DNA of 64,000 nt from Epichloe hybrida. Lineage: Eukaryota > Ascomycota > Sordariomycetes > Hypocreales > Clavicipitaceae. The position numbers and the translations under genes were made by a program. Below are positions 23,100-32,582 of this stretch, piece after piece. The DNA lies in NCBI GenBank assembly GCA_019022495.1, contig JAFEKR010000038.1:372001-436000 (forward strand). The letters are read 5' to 3'. Every line of letters starts with the position of its first letter. Position 1 is the stretch's first letter. The notes under the pieces are model-generated. The model made no database searches and was not told where the DNA came from. It was given only the letters and a program-made list of their open reading frames with translations.

Positions 23100-23100
23100 T
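21625..23100. other. Intergenic region between convergent genes
   Basis: 3' flanks of the 282-aa gene and the polysaccharide deacetylase gene. A 177-codon ORF (21654-22187) has no recognisable features and is treated as chance. Contains a G-run near 22457, an A-run near 23009 and a GA microsatellite. Confidence 0.6.
23065..23094. repeat. GA dinucleotide microsatellite
   Basis: About 14 uninterrupted GA units lie just beyond the stop codon of the polysaccharide deacetylase gene, in its presumed 3' UTR. Confidence 0.95.
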
Positions 23101-23907
23101 TCATCGCCCACCAAGCGGCTCGGCAGTCTTGACTAAATCGCTGATGGCCACGACTTTGTACCCCTGCTGTTTCAGCTCCGGCAGCACGAGCCGCAGCATC
23201 GGGGCCGTCCATTCCCTCCTATCATGACAGATGATGATGGCGCCGGGATGCACCATGCTCAGAATGTGCTTCGCGTTGCGTATCGGGTACGGAATCTGCG
23301 GGTCGTGAGGGTACACGCTGCCCAGGACGATGCGGAAGCCCCTATTCCCCAGCATGTCCCGCATCTTGTAGTTGAAGAAGCCCGAGCCGGGTCGATAGTA
23401 ATTATTCGGCAGCATCATCTTCTCCGCCTTGTACGCCTCGACCAGCTTCTCCTTCACCTCCCTGACCTCCTTTTCCAGCTGGCCCGGGCTCAATTTATTC
23501 GCCGGCTCGTCATGCATGCCGTGGTTCGCGAGCTCGTGGCCCTCCCGAATCAGCTGCCGCAGCGTCTCTTGTCGATTTTCCACCTGCGATCCTATCACGA
23601 AGAACGTCGCGTGGGCATCAAACTCCTTGAGAACGACCATGATCTCGCCCGTATGCGCCGACGGCGCATCGTCCAGCGACAGCGCGACAATCTTGTCGTT
23701 GGTGGTGACTTCGAATAGTACGTCGGGGTACTTTCGGCGCAAGTACCCTATGAGGGCTTTGGGTGGTTTGTAGACGCAGTAGAGCGAGTAGATGGGGAAG
23801 ATGACGAGGACGGCGAGGACGGCGAGCATCGTAATCATGGCCATTCTGTTGCGTCGAACCCGTCGCCGCAGCTTGGTGGGCAGACGGAAGAGGGCGAGGC
23901 GTGGCAT
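23101..23907 (-). CDS. Membrane-anchored polysaccharide (chitin-type) deacetylase
   Basis: 268 residues, single exon. NodB-homology carbohydrate esterase 4 family, predicted to remove acetyl groups from chitin or another N-acetyl-glycan at the cell surface. A basic N-terminus (10-21) precedes one membrane helix (about 22-44), so it should be a type II membrane protein with the catalytic domain outside or luminal. Motifs: LSLDDAP (77-82, Asp79/Asp80), NHGMHDEP (128-135), RPGSGFFN (172-179), YPHDPQIP (199-206) and IICHD (225-229). The second motif has His129 and His132 two residues apart, rather than the usual H-x3-H. This may be a subfamily feature or alter metal binding. Start is ATG 23907; the longer frame begins only at a TTG. 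Substrate not determinable. Confidence 0.88.
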   Translation of the reverse strand: MPRLALFRLPTKLRRRVRRNRMAMITMLAVLAVLVIFPIYSLYCVYKPPKALIGYLRRKYPDVLFEVTTNDKIVALSLDDAPSAHTGEIMVVLKEFDAHATFFVIGSQVENRQETLRQLIREGHELANHGMHDEPANKLSPGQLEKEVREVKEKLVEAYKAEKMMLPNNYYRPGSGFFNYKMRDMLGNRGFRIVLGSVYPHDPQIPYPIRNAKHILSMVHPGAIIICHDRREWTAPMLRLVLPELKQQGYKVVAISDLVKTAEPLGGR

Positions 23908-24226
23908 ATCAGAGCATCGGGGTTCCTTTTCTCTTCGTGGTGCAAAAGCATGCGGAGTGGTTTGTGACAACTTCGATTTTTATTTCATTTTACAAAGGCT
24001 GAAAAATTCCACGCCGCGAATGCCATTTCCCCTTCCTTGCTTGTCGAAATCAGGAGAGGAGGAAGATGCGAGGCCAGCCTAAATCTCATTGGCGGCGGGG
24101 CAGGGGACAGACCCAGCCAGGCTCAGGCTCGCGCTTGTTGGTATTAGTTCCCGCCTGCCAAGGCGCCAATACATACACTCAAATTCAAATCATCCACAGA
24201 GAATGCAGCATCTGAAAAGCAACATC
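23908..24226. other. Short intergenic region
   Basis: Carries the promoter of the minus-strand deacetylase gene and the 3' end of the trans-sulfuration enzyme gene. No other feature seen. Confidence 0.6.
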
Positions 24227-25584
24227 TCACTTGCTCAAACTACCCAATGCCTGCGAAACATCCGCTTTCAAATCCTCGAAGCTCTCTACGCCAACACTTA
24301 CCCTCAGTAATCTCTGATCGACACGCGGATCCGTCATGGCCCGCCATTCGATCAAGCTCTCAATTCCTCCCAAGCTCGTCGCGTGATGGAATAATCTCAA
24401 CTTGCTGGGCAACCTTTTCGCCACATCCACGTCTTTCATGACAATGGCAAAGACAGGCCCGAAACCTCCCTTCATTTGATCTTGAAGCCAGCTTCCTTGC
24501 TCTGCTGCCTCGGGCTGCAAACTAGCATGGTGCAGCTTCTCCACGAGCCGTCCCACGACTGTCGATGGATCCTTCAGCTGAGCGCTGAGCCAGGCCACCA
24601 GCGCCGTAGCTGTTTGGCTCTGCCTCGTGACGCGCAGTTCCAGAGTTCGCAAGGACCGAAGACCCAACCAGCCTTCCAGACTGCCCATGACAGACCCGAG
24701 CACCAGTCTTTCTTGACGCAGTTCTTTCGCCCAGTCGTGAGTTGGCGCAACCGTCAACACACCACAGAGCATGTCGGAATGTCCTCCGATATACTTGGTC
24801 CCACTGTGCATGACGACGTCCGCGCCAAAGGCAAAGGGATCTTGGAGCGGGGGCGGCGCAAAGGTAGCATCAACGGTCAAATACGCACCAGCCTTGTGAG
24901 CTCTGTCAGCATAGTATTGAAGATTCCTTGCTTCGCCCGTTGGATTCAGTGGTGTTTCTACATGGATGACATCTCCGGGGCCCAGCTCTGCAGGGTCACA
25001 GTCGAGGGGAAGCTTCTGTAGTCCCGTGAGCCGTGACAATACCTGGATAACGCCGTGACACCCGTGGTACCCCTCGCCGATAGCAATGCGGTTGGGATTC
25101 AAGCGAACAAGCATGGCGTGAAAAGCAGCCAATCCAGATGCATAAGTGACGGAAGAACCACCAAGGATGCTCGTGAGAACGGCCTCCAAACGGGTCGTGT
25201 TCGGGTTCGAGTCTCGCGAGTAAACGTGCGAGTCGAGGGGTGCGGTGGGCTATGAATTGTCAGTGCCCACAGCATATCATGGATGTTGACCTTGAATAAG
25301 AAAAGACCAGTGTAGGCTTTCAGGAATTTCGAAGGAGAAGAGAATAGTACAAAAAAAAAAAGTGAAGACTTACTTACATCACGATTGTTCCAGTCCAACA
25401 GCTTTTTCGGATCCCCACTGCTCTGCAACTCATCCGGATCATCACTATATCGAAACGTCGTGCTCACATGCATAGCTGGTGCTACCGCCCTATGAGCCGA
25501 GATGAAGTCATCGGCATGGACTGTTCGCGAGGACAGCGACAGGCGAGCCAACTCATCGCTCGGTACCCCGTTCGCTGATGCCAT
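24227..25584 (-). CDS. PLP-dependent trans-sulfuration enzyme (Cys/Met metabolism)
   Basis: About 409 residues, fold-type I PLP enzyme of the cystathionine gamma-synthase/lyase family, which makes or cleaves cystathionine or related thioethers. Landmarks: substrate loop HVYSRDSNPNTTRLEAVL (from about residue 77), SGLAAF (107-112), PLP-ring aspartate in VDATF (Asp196), and the PLP-binding lysine in SGTKYIGGHSD (Lys221). The C-terminal domain is complete. Exons on the minus strand are 25584-25378 and 25249-24227. The 128-nt intron starts GTAAGT and ends CATAG, phase 0, and restores the DSHVYSRD block. Fungi carry several paralogues, so synthase, gamma-lyase, beta-lyase or a specialised role cannot be separated. 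No cofactor residue appears missing. Not clustered with other sulfur genes. Confidence 0.9.
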
Positions 25585-26330
25585 GGTGGGAGGGTCTTGC
25601 CTCTTGACGCAGATGGGAAGCCGATGACTCGGATGATTGTTCGCACCAAGGTGGAGAGGGCGGGAGGAAAGGCGTGCGAGGGATCTAGCCCAGCTCGTTG
25701 CCGTAAATGACAGATTTGGAGTCTTGGGATGGCTTCTCTAGAATCAGCCGTACTTAATCAGGTGGGAGAAGACGTCTGATGTATCTCACTTGAGTCTGTG
25801 ATACGAGTTATTGATTAGGTGATAGGAGCCCGGGAAGGTTTCGCCATCGGGGGGAGCGAGACCCATTGCAAGCGGGGCCCATGTATTGTGGAAGGCGCGC
25901 CGGGTCGTCATTGCCTCAACCGTGTCTTGTTTTAGTGTAGTCCGTACGGGGAGTACGGAGTAGTAGGCATCAATCATAAATACGAAGCAATGAAGCAATG
26001 AAGCAAAGTTTCATCATTCATGGCAGCATGGGCGAAGCCATTGCCTGTGCTCTCAACTCATACGATACACTCTTCCCGTTAATAAAAATTAGCTCCGTCA
26101 TGATAAACCCCCGTAAGCGAGTGCTCTGTAAGTCTATCGCGGGATCCGACGATATTACCACCGCCTCTGTAACTGTAAACGCCTTTGTCCGAATCCAAGT
26201 GATTTCATGACAAACAAAAAATCCCAACATCTATGTTCTGCGAAGGTGTAGCAAAATATGCAGGGCGAAAGGAAGAGTTTTTTTTTTTTAAACCCCCCCC
26301 CCCCCCCAAAAAAAAAAAAACAAGCTTCTC
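25585..26330. other. Intergenic region with homopolymer block
   Basis: Holds the promoter of the trans-sulfuration gene and the 3' flank of the next minus-strand gene. Small ORFs (25786-25998, 25998-26210) lack coding character. The homopolymer block at 26278-26320 is listed separately. Confidence 0.55.
26278..26320. repeat. Homopolymer block T12-A3-C15-A13
   Basis: Four consecutive homopolymer runs: T 26278-26289, A 26290-26292, C 26293-26307 and A 26308-26320, ten bases from the stop codon of the neighbouring gene. Lengths may be affected by sequencing error. Confidence 0.9.
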
Positions 26331-27384
26331 TCAGCTGTCCCTGGACTGGCTGATGGAATTGAGCTCGGCGCCTTGTCCACTATGACCTCTCTTGCGGCCA
26401 GGCATCAAGAAGCGAGAAACAGTCTGTTGGCCAGATGCATCCTGCGAGTCGGTCAACTTGGAGAAGAAACCACGCTTCCGGGGTTGCTGTTTTTGATCAT
26501 CTAGTCCGACATCTTCGAAGCCTTCCTCGGCAGTCGGTGGCGGTTGATGTTCAAACTTGCGATTGATGGCCGTTCTTGGTAGACGTGGGTACCGAGCCGA
26601 ATCTAGACTCTGGCGCCCGAAGCTGTCGTTGGAAACGACTGGCGATCGCGCTTGGATATCCTAATAGCCGAAGAAAAAAAAGTACCATGTATTAGACTGA
26701 TCCTTAGACAAGAAATGAAAAAGAAAGGAGGGAACATGGTCTCATCCAATGGGATCAGAGAGGCACGTACAAATGATCTGCGGTAAGAGTCAAAGGACTC
26801 GCGCGAAATGGGGAAATGCTCTATATCACCAAAGCTGCTTCTAGTGTCTGTCGACGCTCTCGACGATAGGTATCTCCGCGGTGGCCACTGCCCTTTCTCT
26901 TCTGTTGGCGAAGGCTATTGAAGGGCGATGACGAGCGTTAGTGAAAGAGGTCCCCATGCCGGCGCAACGGGCAGGGGATGGTCGTACCGGAAGATATACG
27001 CCACTGTCATTGACGACTGTTGAAGCGTTTCAAGTTAATCAAAACTGCAGAACGTGTGAAATTGCGGCAAAAACTCCAACACCAACACCAACACCACGCA
27101 CTGCGAACGTGAGCGCGATGCGACTGCGGGGCGGGAGGCGGCAGGATTGCTGAGATGGCGGGCGGGTGCAACGGCAAGAGAGATCAATCAGGTCACGCAC
27201 CACTCATCTTGTACTCGCCAGTATCATGGCTCTTGTTGCTACGAATGCTGAGCGATGATGAGGCCTTGGACCCGACGGTATCAACACGCTCAAAGCCGAG
27301 ATGAGGGTTTACGTGCTCGGGTTGCGGGAGCTCATCGTGTGCGACCAGCCCAGATCGTCGGGCGAACGGGTTTCGAATCGGCAT
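26331..27384 (-). CDS. Conserved four-exon fungal protein of unknown function (228 aa)
   Basis: Reconstructed by hand from splice sites; no single ORF shows it. Exons in transcription order: 27384-27201, 27016-26988 (29 nt), 26914-26771 and 26660-26331. All introns are GT...AG and the frame stays open. The protein starts MPIRNPFARRSG, has a central YLPPSPTEEKGQWP block crossing the exon 2/3 junction, and ends with a basic segment GFFSKLT...RFLMPGRKRGHSGQGAEL. It is hydrophilic, Ser/Arg/Pro-rich and probably disordered, with no signal peptide, membrane helix or enzyme motif. The sequence looks like a family conserved across Pezizomycotina, from recollection rather than search. Without the 29-nt exon, exons 1 and 3 do not join in frame, which supports it. 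Function unknown. Confidence 0.75.
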
Positions 27385-28891
27385 GGCGGGCAATACAGAC
27401 GTTTGGGTGCAAAGAAGTGCGAAAATGTAAGGATGAGGATAAGGGCAAATTATGAGAAGAATCCAGTAAGCAATGGAGACTAAAACGGTAGAGTGCTAAA
27501 GTGCACGACGCAGAATAGAACAATGTGGGATGTCGGAACGAGCTGGGTGGCGCTGCGAGCGAACAACATGGGAACGAGGCCGAGGAAGCCGCTCTGAAAC
27601 CATGGCCATCAACACAACAACATAATACAATGCGGCCGCCGAGTTAAATTGTTAAGTCGTGGGGGGGATGCACGGGCGGGACGGACTTGCCGTGGCCGAC
27701 TTGGCTGACTGGCCCACAAGTTGAAGACGACTGACTCTCTGACTCTCCGTCTGACTGTTTTCAGTGGGAACACGGAGCCGGTTGCGACCACAAGGGGCAG
27801 GCGACTACACCCGCTGTAGTCAATAGCAGAGCCGCGCTGTGCTTTCTTTGTTTTGTCCTTGTGTTAAAGTAGGGTGTAGTACCGACCGTAGGGCAGCCAC
27901 TTTTTTGCCATCACAATCGTGCGTTCGGCCCTGGCGCTTGCCGTCCGTCCGTCATCCACCTGGCTGGTCATCTTCTCGATGACGCGACCGTACCAGTGGT
28001 CTGCAGTGGTCTGCAGTCTACAGCCGACCTTGACATCATACAGTTTGCACACTGTATCCCACGGCACGATTTCCGCACATCAGACAGTGCGAATGCCACC
28101 GTCCCCAAAGGTCTCACAGATACGATCCTGTGAGAATTACCGATTTGGGATGATATTGATGGATTGATGAGCTGAAGTTCTCAGGTGGATCAATGAGGAC
28201 GCAGAGGTCGCTTCATGGATATATTTGTACTACCGCTGCCGGTTGGATATCTGCCCGTGTACATAAATAAAGCGTGACGACGGTGGAGCAAGGAGACCCC
28301 GAGATTCGTCCATATTTCATCAGCTCGGCAGCATAACACGAACAGTGAAAAATCTTGGCACAGAAGATTGTTCTTGACGGACCTATGTTTGCTAGACCAA
28401 CTCGGAGTTAGTGTCTTGTTGCTACTAATCGACCAGATGCCGGATGATGACATGGACATTCGAATTACCAATGAGAGTTTAGATGAATGACGATCGAATA
28501 ATAATGATTCACACAAGGGCAATAATAATCTTCCATTCTATCACTTTTTGATTTTGGGATTGGTTCTCTTCGATGTGCCTGAAACTATGCGCAGAGAGTC
28601 AATCGAGTGGGAATAGTCGGTCCACTAAGTCCAATTTGTGACCACGGGTTCTCAGTTTTGTCGACGCGCAACAGGGGTTATCAATCGGGACTTTCCCCTC
28701 TGTATTCCATGCAAGATTTGGTCAGTGTTAACTTCGTCGCGAAATGACAAGAACATCATATCAATATGTGCCCTCTTAGCGTCTCACGCTGAACTGTCGG
28801 TCTTCTTCCTCCTGTTTCATCCGGTCCATCAAGTGTGTCTGCCATTCATCTCGTTGATAACATACGCTGAAGCACACTCTTTATTGTCAAT
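27385..28891. other. Intergenic region, no supported gene
   Basis: Upstream of the four-exon gene. A short minus-strand frame at 27864-28067 contains Cys residues and a duplicated CTGCAGACCA motif, but no start, signal or family is evident. The remainder shows no feature. Confidence 0.5.
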
Positions 28892-29242
28892 ATGGTCAAG
28901 CTTCTCCTTTCGGGCGCTCTGACCCTTCTGCTGGCAACCAAGGCTGCTGCCTTTGGATGCAAAACTCACACCGGTACGATCCGAATGACGGCCAAACTTG
29001 TGACCCTCTTGACTGCGGCGGCGGTCGAGCACCGGGCGAGCACAGCAAGCTGGGGGTCGTGCTGCGTACACCGGGACCGAGGTCTACAAGACGAAGCCAT
29101 CTTATCTTCTCTGATGGAAACTTTCCATTGCAAGTGCTGTTCCAAAGGTCTGACTGTCCTGGCCAAGCCAGCTCCCGAGTCGACGACTACTGCCCCCGAA
29201 GCAGAGTCCAGTAGCACCGGCGTTTCGATCCCAGCTTTGTGA
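28892..29242 (+). pseudogene. Broken small secreted Cys-containing protein gene
   Basis: The frame from ATG 28892 encodes a good signal peptide (KLLLSGALTLLLATKAAAFGC). Conserved-looking blocks then lie in the other two frames: YDPNDGQTCDPLDCGGGRAP (about 28968-29029), and AAYTGTEVYKTKPSYLL before TGA (about 29060-29118). DPLDCGGGRAP followed by a G-C-AYTGT block is the pattern I recall from a family of small secreted fungal proteins, some labelled siderophore-related. Three successive frames imply at least two frameshifts, and the cysteine expected before AYTGT reads Arg. The 116-codon open frame with the signal peptide could still be translated, but its C-terminus would be unrelated to the family. 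An undetected intron is a less likely alternative. Confidence 0.5.
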
Positions 29243-30131
29243 TTTGATGCGATGAGATGTGTCACGATGGAGGCATCAAATTCCCCCGACGAGACTTTCA
29301 CCGGGTCGAGAGTCGCATGGTCGAAGGAGCCGATGGTTGATTCGAGAATAACGACAAACAATCTGACGAGAGAAAGGCCTGCAGCGACTCGGGGAAATCC
29401 AGTGTTACCCTGGTGCCTCGCTCAGTATTGAGTCCTGACAACTGGTGCCAGCCGGCTGCGCGTGTGGTACAGTTGCCACTTGCTTGCCACGAGAGTATTG
29501 ACACTTTATCGCCAGACTGATGACTGATGCTTCGTGTGGAACTGAACTCATCTGGGTGTATTCACCAGACTCGTGCCCTCGCCTTTCCCTTGCCAACATG
29601 AATACCGGTTTCACGGCAAGACCAGACTCGCTACTTCCGAAACTCGCCCATATTAGATGGACCAGGCCATCGTGCACGTCCCGATGAACACGTTTGGCAC
29701 TGAACCTCGTATTTAGCGGCATATCACTTGCCACGGACTGCTGGTTGGCTCTTGCTGTGCAGTCGCTACTTTGTGAATGCGCATCAGACTGTTCAAGCAT
29801 TGACTCTGAATTGCGCGTTCTTTGCAATCTTTTCTTGAGGCCGGAAAAGAGATAGCCTGAGCCATGTTCCTTCTCCATGGCATTTGCCGCAACTGGTCCA
29901 ACCACACACTCGCTTGCGATTGACTTGAAGTTTATGGAGAGGCCTACATCATGATTTCTTTTTTTGTGAAGTGGCAGTTATGGCAAAAAATGACATTCGT
30001 GAGCAAACTTACTTCGTCGAGACCAAAATTTGTGGTTCAGTTTCTGACAAGGTATATTGAAGGTTCTTGGGTGTAGCATTGTCGTTGTGTTCCTCATCGG
30101 CGTGTTCAAATTGTGGTTATCGAATCGGCAA
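29243..30131. other. Intergenic region, no supported gene
   Basis: A minus-strand ORF (29405-29905, 166 codons) has no recognisable domain and average composition; it is not called. Nothing else seen. Confidence 0.45.
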
Positions 30132-30671
30132 ATGCAGAAGCACGAAGTAATTGACGAAGAACGGCGCGCAAGGGTAGCGGAGATGAACTACTGCGGCATT
30201 CGTCATCTGAGCCACACGAGCATTCCATTTGGAGCACGTGCGATCGAACACGGGGAGGAAGTGGAAGGCATCTGGAACTCGAGTCGTGGTGTATGCGACA
30301 CTAGCCAGGTGGCATCTTCGCCAACTCTTGGAACTGACGATAACAACCATATACTACCCCGTGGAGCAATGATATACTCTGATTTACAAGACGACATGGA
30401 GACTCCCGTACGTTCGTCGAGCTCGGCTGTCACGCATTCATCGGCGCCCTCTTCCACATACCACGACTGTCGCTCGATCGGCCATCCTGACGACGATGAT
30501 GTTGATGAAACGGCTATACGGCCCGTACAAGAAGAAGATGGAGATTTGAGGACAAATAATCCTTTAGATACCGATCGATCCCCCCTCCAAGGTCCGATTC
30601 CTGTTCCAACGTTGTCACCACCAAACACTTTTGCGAGCAGGACCAGAACAAGGCATCATCGTCAAGTTTAA
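30132..30671 (+). CDS. Orphan ORF, possibly the last exon of a membrane protein
   Basis: The first ATG of the frame is at 30132, but the frame is open from about 30048. The upstream codons encode a hydrophobic helix (IVVVFLIGVFKLWL) followed by basic residues, which would form a membrane anchor. A possible acceptor (GGGTGTAG near 30076) suggests this may be the final exon of a gene whose earlier exons I cannot identify. The rest is Ser-, Asp- and Pro-rich, like the cytoplasmic tail of a fungal single-pass surface protein. No family recognised. A second short ORF (30677-30922) follows in another frame. Confidence 0.3.
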   Translation: MQKHEVIDEERRARVAEMNYCGIRHLSHTSIPFGARAIEHGEEVEGIWNSSRGVCDTSQVASSPTLGTDDNNHILPRGAMIYSDLQDDMETPVRSSSSAVTHSSAPSSTYHDCRSIGHPDDDDVDETAIRPVQEEDGDLRTNNPLDTDRSPLQGPIPVPTLSPPNTFASRTRTRHHRQV

Positions 30672-31764
30672 ATACCATGCCTCAAGCCTACCTCGTGGGG
30701 CGTGCCTACGGTTCTGCGCAAGTCTATGCCAACACGGAGCGTCGAAGCATGAATTCTGGGTTTGAGATTCTTCCAGCAGGCGCACTTGGTGCTCGCCTCG
30801 AGTTCCCAAAGTCAAGTCCCAGTTCTGCAACAAGCGGACCGGAACCGACGATCCAGCGGCCGAGGAAACCGGCGAAACTTCTAAAGCAAAATCACTTGAC
30901 TTGTCATGAAGCAAATGTCTAAATGTTTGAACCATTCGATCTCGGTCAGGGTATATATCTTTTGAATGTCAAGTGTTGATGGTCGTAGTCGGAATAGAAT
31001 GTATATAGCAACATAAACGATGATGAATACACACAATCAACCACACCTAATACTGGTGATGGACGTGGCTCGATAAATCTGAAGCTGGCGATCGTATGGA
31101 AGGCGAATTTTGCTCCTGATGTCGCGGGGATCTGGCATCGTAGTTCGATCAGCGAACCGGGGAGAGTTGTGGAACTGGTACGAGACTGTCTCGAAAATAC
31201 ACATCATCCAACTGGCCCGACGGCTAGGCAGGTTTGCAGCCAGCTGCCCAGGGGGGGGACAATATGAGATCCCGACCGTAAACCAGTACCGAGATGGGAG
31301 AAGCTCTCGGGGGAAGGTGCTAGATGATATTGGATTTAGCCATAGGTTAGCCACAATAATCAATGTAGCCAATTGCCGGGCGAATGCTTTCATCGCCGCT
31401 CAGGTATGTCGGCGAAGCCAATGAATTTATTTGCGTGATACTGTCATATGTATTTACGATATATGGGTAGACGACTGGGCTGTAGGCCGATGAGAACGTC
31501 CACTCCGTGATACCGGTTTCTTCCAATTCCTGGTGCGCTGACAGTTTCGGCACCGTTTCGACAGAGATGATTCCATCGACAGAATGTAAGATGAACGCTC
31601 GTAGCGTTTCCATATTTTGACCGCACAATGGTGTCGCTATTTTGTAAAATTTGTCGTCGAAAGTCCATGCAGCGGCGGGAGACTTTGCAATCAGAGTCGG
31701 GGCGCACCAGGGCAAAATCACGCCTGTCTTGAAGTGGTATCACAGTCTTCATTGAACAAAGCTC
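30672..31764. other. Intergenic region downstream of lsm6
   Basis: Holds two overlapping minus-strand frames (31347-31721 and 31037-31393) without recognised domains. The second has an N-terminus like a signal peptide and is listed separately. Otherwise nothing seen. Confidence 0.4.
31037..31393 (-). CDS. Possible small secreted protein (weak)
   Basis: 118-codon frame starting at a true ATG. Residues 1-25 (MKAFARQLATLIIVANLWLN then polar Ser) resemble a signal peptide. The remaining sequence has four cysteines, no repeat and no family. It could be a lineage-specific secreted protein, a relic or chance. Confidence 0.2.
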   Translation of the reverse strand: MKAFARQLATLIIVANLWLNPISSSTFPRELLPSRYWFTVGISYCPPPGQLAANLPSRRASWMMCIFETVSYQFHNSPRFADRTTMPDPRDIRSKIRLPYDRQLQIYRATSITSIRCG

Positions 31765-32201
31765 TTACGAATCCGCCGAAATGTACATTACTGCGCACAG
31801 GAAAAATTAGTCATCATCGGCCGCAATTACAGCCTCAGCTACTTACCATTGTTGCCTCGCACGAAAGCATCTCCATACTCCCTCCGCTTCGTCCCATTCA
31901 CGTATTCCTCCATCTTTTCCAGTGCAATGTTCATGTACCCATCCACGGACTGGAGTTCGCCTGTAATGGACGCAAGATGTTAGCTGACATGAACCCTGGG
32001 TCTGACATGTGGTGCGAATCGCCCTGCGCGGCTAAGGCTCATGGTTGATATGGACGGGTGGTACAGGTGTTGTTTCTCACCCTTGTACACGACACCTGAG
32101 TTGAGTTTGACGATGACGGGGTTGCCGATGATATCGCTGAGAAAGCTGGAGGGATCTTTGCCCTCGCCTTGTGAGGCGCCGCCGTTTTCTTGGGTTGACA
32201 T
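31765..32201 (-). CDS. lsm6: U6 snRNA-associated Sm-like protein LSm6
   Basis: 86 residues in three exons: 32201-32081, 31960-31847 and 31790-31765. LSm6 is a subunit of the Lsm2-8 ring that binds the U6 snRNA 3' end in the nucleus and of the Lsm1-7 ring that acts in cytoplasmic mRNA decay. Sm motif 1 is visible in FLSDIIGNPVIVKLNSG plus GYMNIALEKMEEY, and Sm motif 2 in FVRGNNVMYIS. Length matches the family. Introns of 120 and 56 nt have GTGAGA/TTACAG and GTAAGT/GCGCAG ends; both interrupt conserved blocks and rejoin them exactly. The N-terminal Ser/Gly extension is variable in fungi. Divergent from rad60 with a 377-bp shared upstream region. Confidence 0.95.
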
Positions 32202-32578
32202 GGTGGGCTGGATGACGGTGTGTGTGTGTGTGTCGTTTGGTGATGAGGAATTGAATAGTGAGGCCAGCCGGTGGATGGAGCCTGAAAATAAGAAGTGGGG
32301 CTGAAGATGGCGATTCGCACTGTGGTGCTCACTGCTGAGCGGCGCTGCGAGGGCCTGTGCCTGCTCTCTGCTTTTGTAACGGCCAAGCAAGCATAATAAA
32401 CTAAACCCCCACCACCCGCCTGTCGCATCTCTCTAACTCGCACAGTTTTAGAAGGCTCAAACATCCTCACCGCAAACTTCTTCCCGAGTCGGTGATGCGC
32501 AGCACTCGAGCTGGCACAGGTCCAAAGCTCTTGAACTTGTATCCTCTTTCATTCTAACATGCCTTCCCGTGGCCCAAC
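32202..32578. promoter_or_regulatory. Divergent promoter of lsm6 and rad60, with a 7-codon uORF
   Basis: 377 bp between two divergent start codons. On the rad60 side a short upstream ORF (ATG 32559, seven codons) ends in a TGA that overlaps the rad60 start as ATGA (32579-32582). A short CA/GT repeat lies near 32218-32231. Confidence 0.65.
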
Positions 32579-32582
32579 ATGA
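32559..32582 (+). promoter_or_regulatory. uORF overlapping the rad60 start codon (ATGA)
   Basis: ATG at 32559 opens a seven-codon frame whose TGA (32580-32582) overlaps the rad60 ATG by two bases. Such an arrangement could favour termination-reinitiation, if the transcript starts upstream of 32559. Confidence 0.6.

Noticed and set aside
29405..29905. 166-codon minus-strand ORF
   Set aside because: No recognised motif, signal or splice context.
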